Source of the DNA: JAXGRD01 sp050946655 | GTDB taxonomy: Bacteria; Bacillota; Clostridia; Peptostreptococcales; Anaerovoracaceae | DNA length: 7,078 nt | Assembly (NCBI GenBank): GCA_050946655.1 | Contig: JBMNVE010000075.1 | Location: forward strand, 1 to 7,078 | Reading direction: 5' to 3' | Part shown: positions 5,754-7,078 of the stretch, piece by piece | Position numbering within the stretch: position 1 is the first letter of the stretch | How the letters are laid out: the number at the start of each line of letters is the position of its first letter | Notes under the pieces: generated by a model | What the model was told of the DNA's origin: nothing | What the model saw: only the letters and a program-made list of their open reading frames with translations | The model's database searches: none | Program-made: the position numbers and the translations under genes

Positions 5754-7078
5754 ATGCTGGTACCAATGAGTTGGCTGAAAGAATATACGGATATCAAGGT
5801 GGAGATGGATGAGTTCTGTGAACGGATGATCATGTCCGGCTCCAATATCGAAACAGTGGAGCGACTGGGAGAAGAGTTTGAGAAAGTCGTTGTGGGAAAG
5901 GTTCTTTCCCTGGAGAAGCATCCTGATGCGGACAGGTTGAGGGTGTGTAAGGTGGACGTGGGACAGGATGCTCCCCTGCAGATCGTTTGTGGTGACCCCA
6001 ACGTGAGAGAGGGAGCATTTGTACCCGTGGCACTGCATGAAAGCCGGATCCCCGGGCCTCTTCGGGGACAGCCTAAAGAAGAAGGGGGAGTAGAGATCAA
6101 AAAAGGAAAACTGAGGGGGGTGGAATCTGCAGGCATGATCTGTTCAGCAGGTGAGCTGGGTTTTGATGATAAAGTGATCCCCATTTCCCACAGGGAGGGC
6201 ATTTGGCTTTCTCCGGAGGGACTGACCCCAGGGATGCCTTATGAAGAAGCCATGGGACTTGAAGATCAGGTGGTGGAATTTGAGATCACGCCCAACAGGG
6301 CCGACTGCCTTTCTATTTTGGGCATGGCCAGGGAGGCATCTGCTACCTTTGATGTGCCCCTTCGTTATCCGGGCACGGACCTACTGGAGGAAGGAGAAGG
6401 CTCCGCCGAAGATTACATCAGCGTGGAAATCAAGAACCCGGAAGCTTGCAAACGATATGTGGCCAGAGTAGTCACGGACGTGAAGATCCAGGAGTCTCCC
6501 TGGTGGTTGCAGAAAAAACTCATGTACGCAGGGATGAGGCCCATCAACAACATCGTTGATATTACCAACTTTGTTATGCTGGAGCAGGGAAATCCCATTC
6601 ATGCCTTCGATATTCGTCAGATCGAGGGGAAAAAGATCGTTGTGGAGAAGGCAACAAAAGGAGAGAAATTTGTAACCTTGGATGAGAAGGAGAGGACACT
6701 CACGGAGGACATGCTCCTGATCAAGGATGGAAAGAAAGGGGTAGCCATCGCCGGCGTCATGGGCGGTCTCAACTCGGAGATCACGGAGGATACCCATACC
6801 ATTCTCATTGAATCGGCTAACTTTGCACCGGAGAATGTTCGGGAAACATCCAAGAAACTGGGGCTTCGGACGGAGGCCTCATCCAGATTCGAAAAAGGAG
6901 TGGATCCCAACCTCTGCGGAACAGTAGCTGATCGGGTGTGCAAGCTGATCGAAGAGCTGGGTGCGGGCAAGGTGGTCAAAGGTGTGGTGGATGCCTATCC
7001 TCAGCCGGTTGATCCTTGGAGCATCCAGTTGAGAATGAGCCGGGTGAAGCAGGTTTTGGGAATAGACATTACGGTGGA
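5754..7078 (+). CDS. pheT: PheT, phenylalanyl-tRNA synthetase beta subunit, 5' part
   Basis: This open frame runs past the window end; 441 of roughly 800 expected residues are present. PheT partners PheS, binds tRNA and hydrolyses mischarged Tyr-tRNA-Phe. The start MLVPMSWLKEYTDI is typical. An EMAP/OB-fold tRNA-binding domain follows (about 40-155), with VVVGKVLSLEKHPDADRL (45-62) and CSAGELGF (130-137). FEITPNRADCLSILGMARE (176-194) leads into the B3/4 editing domain (about 212-387), with GNPIHAFD (279-286, His283 the usual editing-site residue), AGVMGG (333-338) and RTEASSRFEKGVDP (372-385). The B5 domain starts near residue 420. The OB-fold region appears to contain about ten extra residues after PGP (102-112, rich in Gly, Pro and Glu) where many homologues have a short PGG turn. 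It lies 16 bases after pheS, with a strong ribosome binding site, in the same operon. No frameshift or missing motif is seen in the visible part. Confidence 0.97.
   Translation, partial: MLVPMSWLKEYTDIKVEMDEFCERMIMSGSNIETVERLGEEFEKVVVGKVLSLEKHPDADRLRVCKVDVGQDAPLQIVCGDPNVREGAFVPVALHESRIPGPLRGQPKEEGGVEIKKGKLRGVESAGMICSAGELGFDDKVIPISHREGIWLSPEGLTPGMPYEEAMGLEDQVVEFEITPNRADCLSILGMAREASATFDVPLRYPGTDLLEEGEGSAEDYISVEIKNPEACKRYVARVVTDVKIQESPWWLQKKLMYAGMRPINNIVDITNFVMLEQGNPIHAFDIRQIEGKKIVVEKATKGEKFVTLDEKERTLTEDMLLIKDGKKGVAIAGVMGGLNSEITEDTHTILIESANFAPENVRETSKKLGLRTEASSRFEKGVDPNLCGTVADRVCKLIEELGAGKVVKGVVDAYPQPVDPWSIQLRMSRVKQVLGIDITV

Overview
This window is a compact, fully plus-strand stretch of housekeeping genes. 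It holds the distal end of a division and cell-wall (dcw) cluster followed directly by the phenylalanyl-tRNA synthetase operon. In order it reads: 3' part of ftsW, murG, ftsQ/divIB, ftsZ, a SpoU/TrmH-family rRNA 2'-O-methyltransferase (B. subtilis YsgA/RlmP type), pheS, and the 5' half of pheT. Both end genes are cut by the window edges. No gene lies on the minus strand, there are no RNA genes, mobile elements or CRISPR arrays, and no gene-free gap exceeds about 85 bases.

The protein features point to a Firmicute, most likely a member of the Clostridia. FtsQ is of the DivIB type with a long charged cytoplasmic N-terminus. FtsZ ends in the classic DIPTFL-type tail. PheS carries the CxxC...CxxC loop familiar from Firmicutes, and the methyltransferase-pheS-pheT order matches Bacillus ysgA-pheST. 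Ribosome binding sites are mostly strong (AGGAGG-type). I cannot name the genus from sequence alone.

Region by region: ftsW and murG overlap by 4 bases (ATGA), and ftsQ follows murG after 14 bases, so 1-2638 reads as one transcription unit. It makes the septal glycosyltransferase FtsW, the lipid II synthase MurG, and the divisome scaffold FtsQ. The 82-base gap before ftsZ contains a good extended -10 promoter bracketed by a perfect 10-bp inverted repeat. ftsZ therefore probably has its own promoter as well as read-through from upstream. ftsA is not between ftsQ and ftsZ, and no spoIIGA/sigE pair follows ftsZ. After ftsZ there is a 56-base gap with a strong GC-rich hairpin lacking a proper U-tract, and then the methyltransferase, which has no visible Shine-Dalgarno sequence. 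pheS follows 3 bases after it and pheT 16 bases after pheS, so these three form a translation-related operon.

No novel system is apparent. The items most worth a second look are the inverted repeat around the ftsZ promoter, the hairpin that sits where the methyltransferase ribosome binding site should be, the shortened dcw gene order, and the extreme charge segregation in the FtsQ N-terminus.
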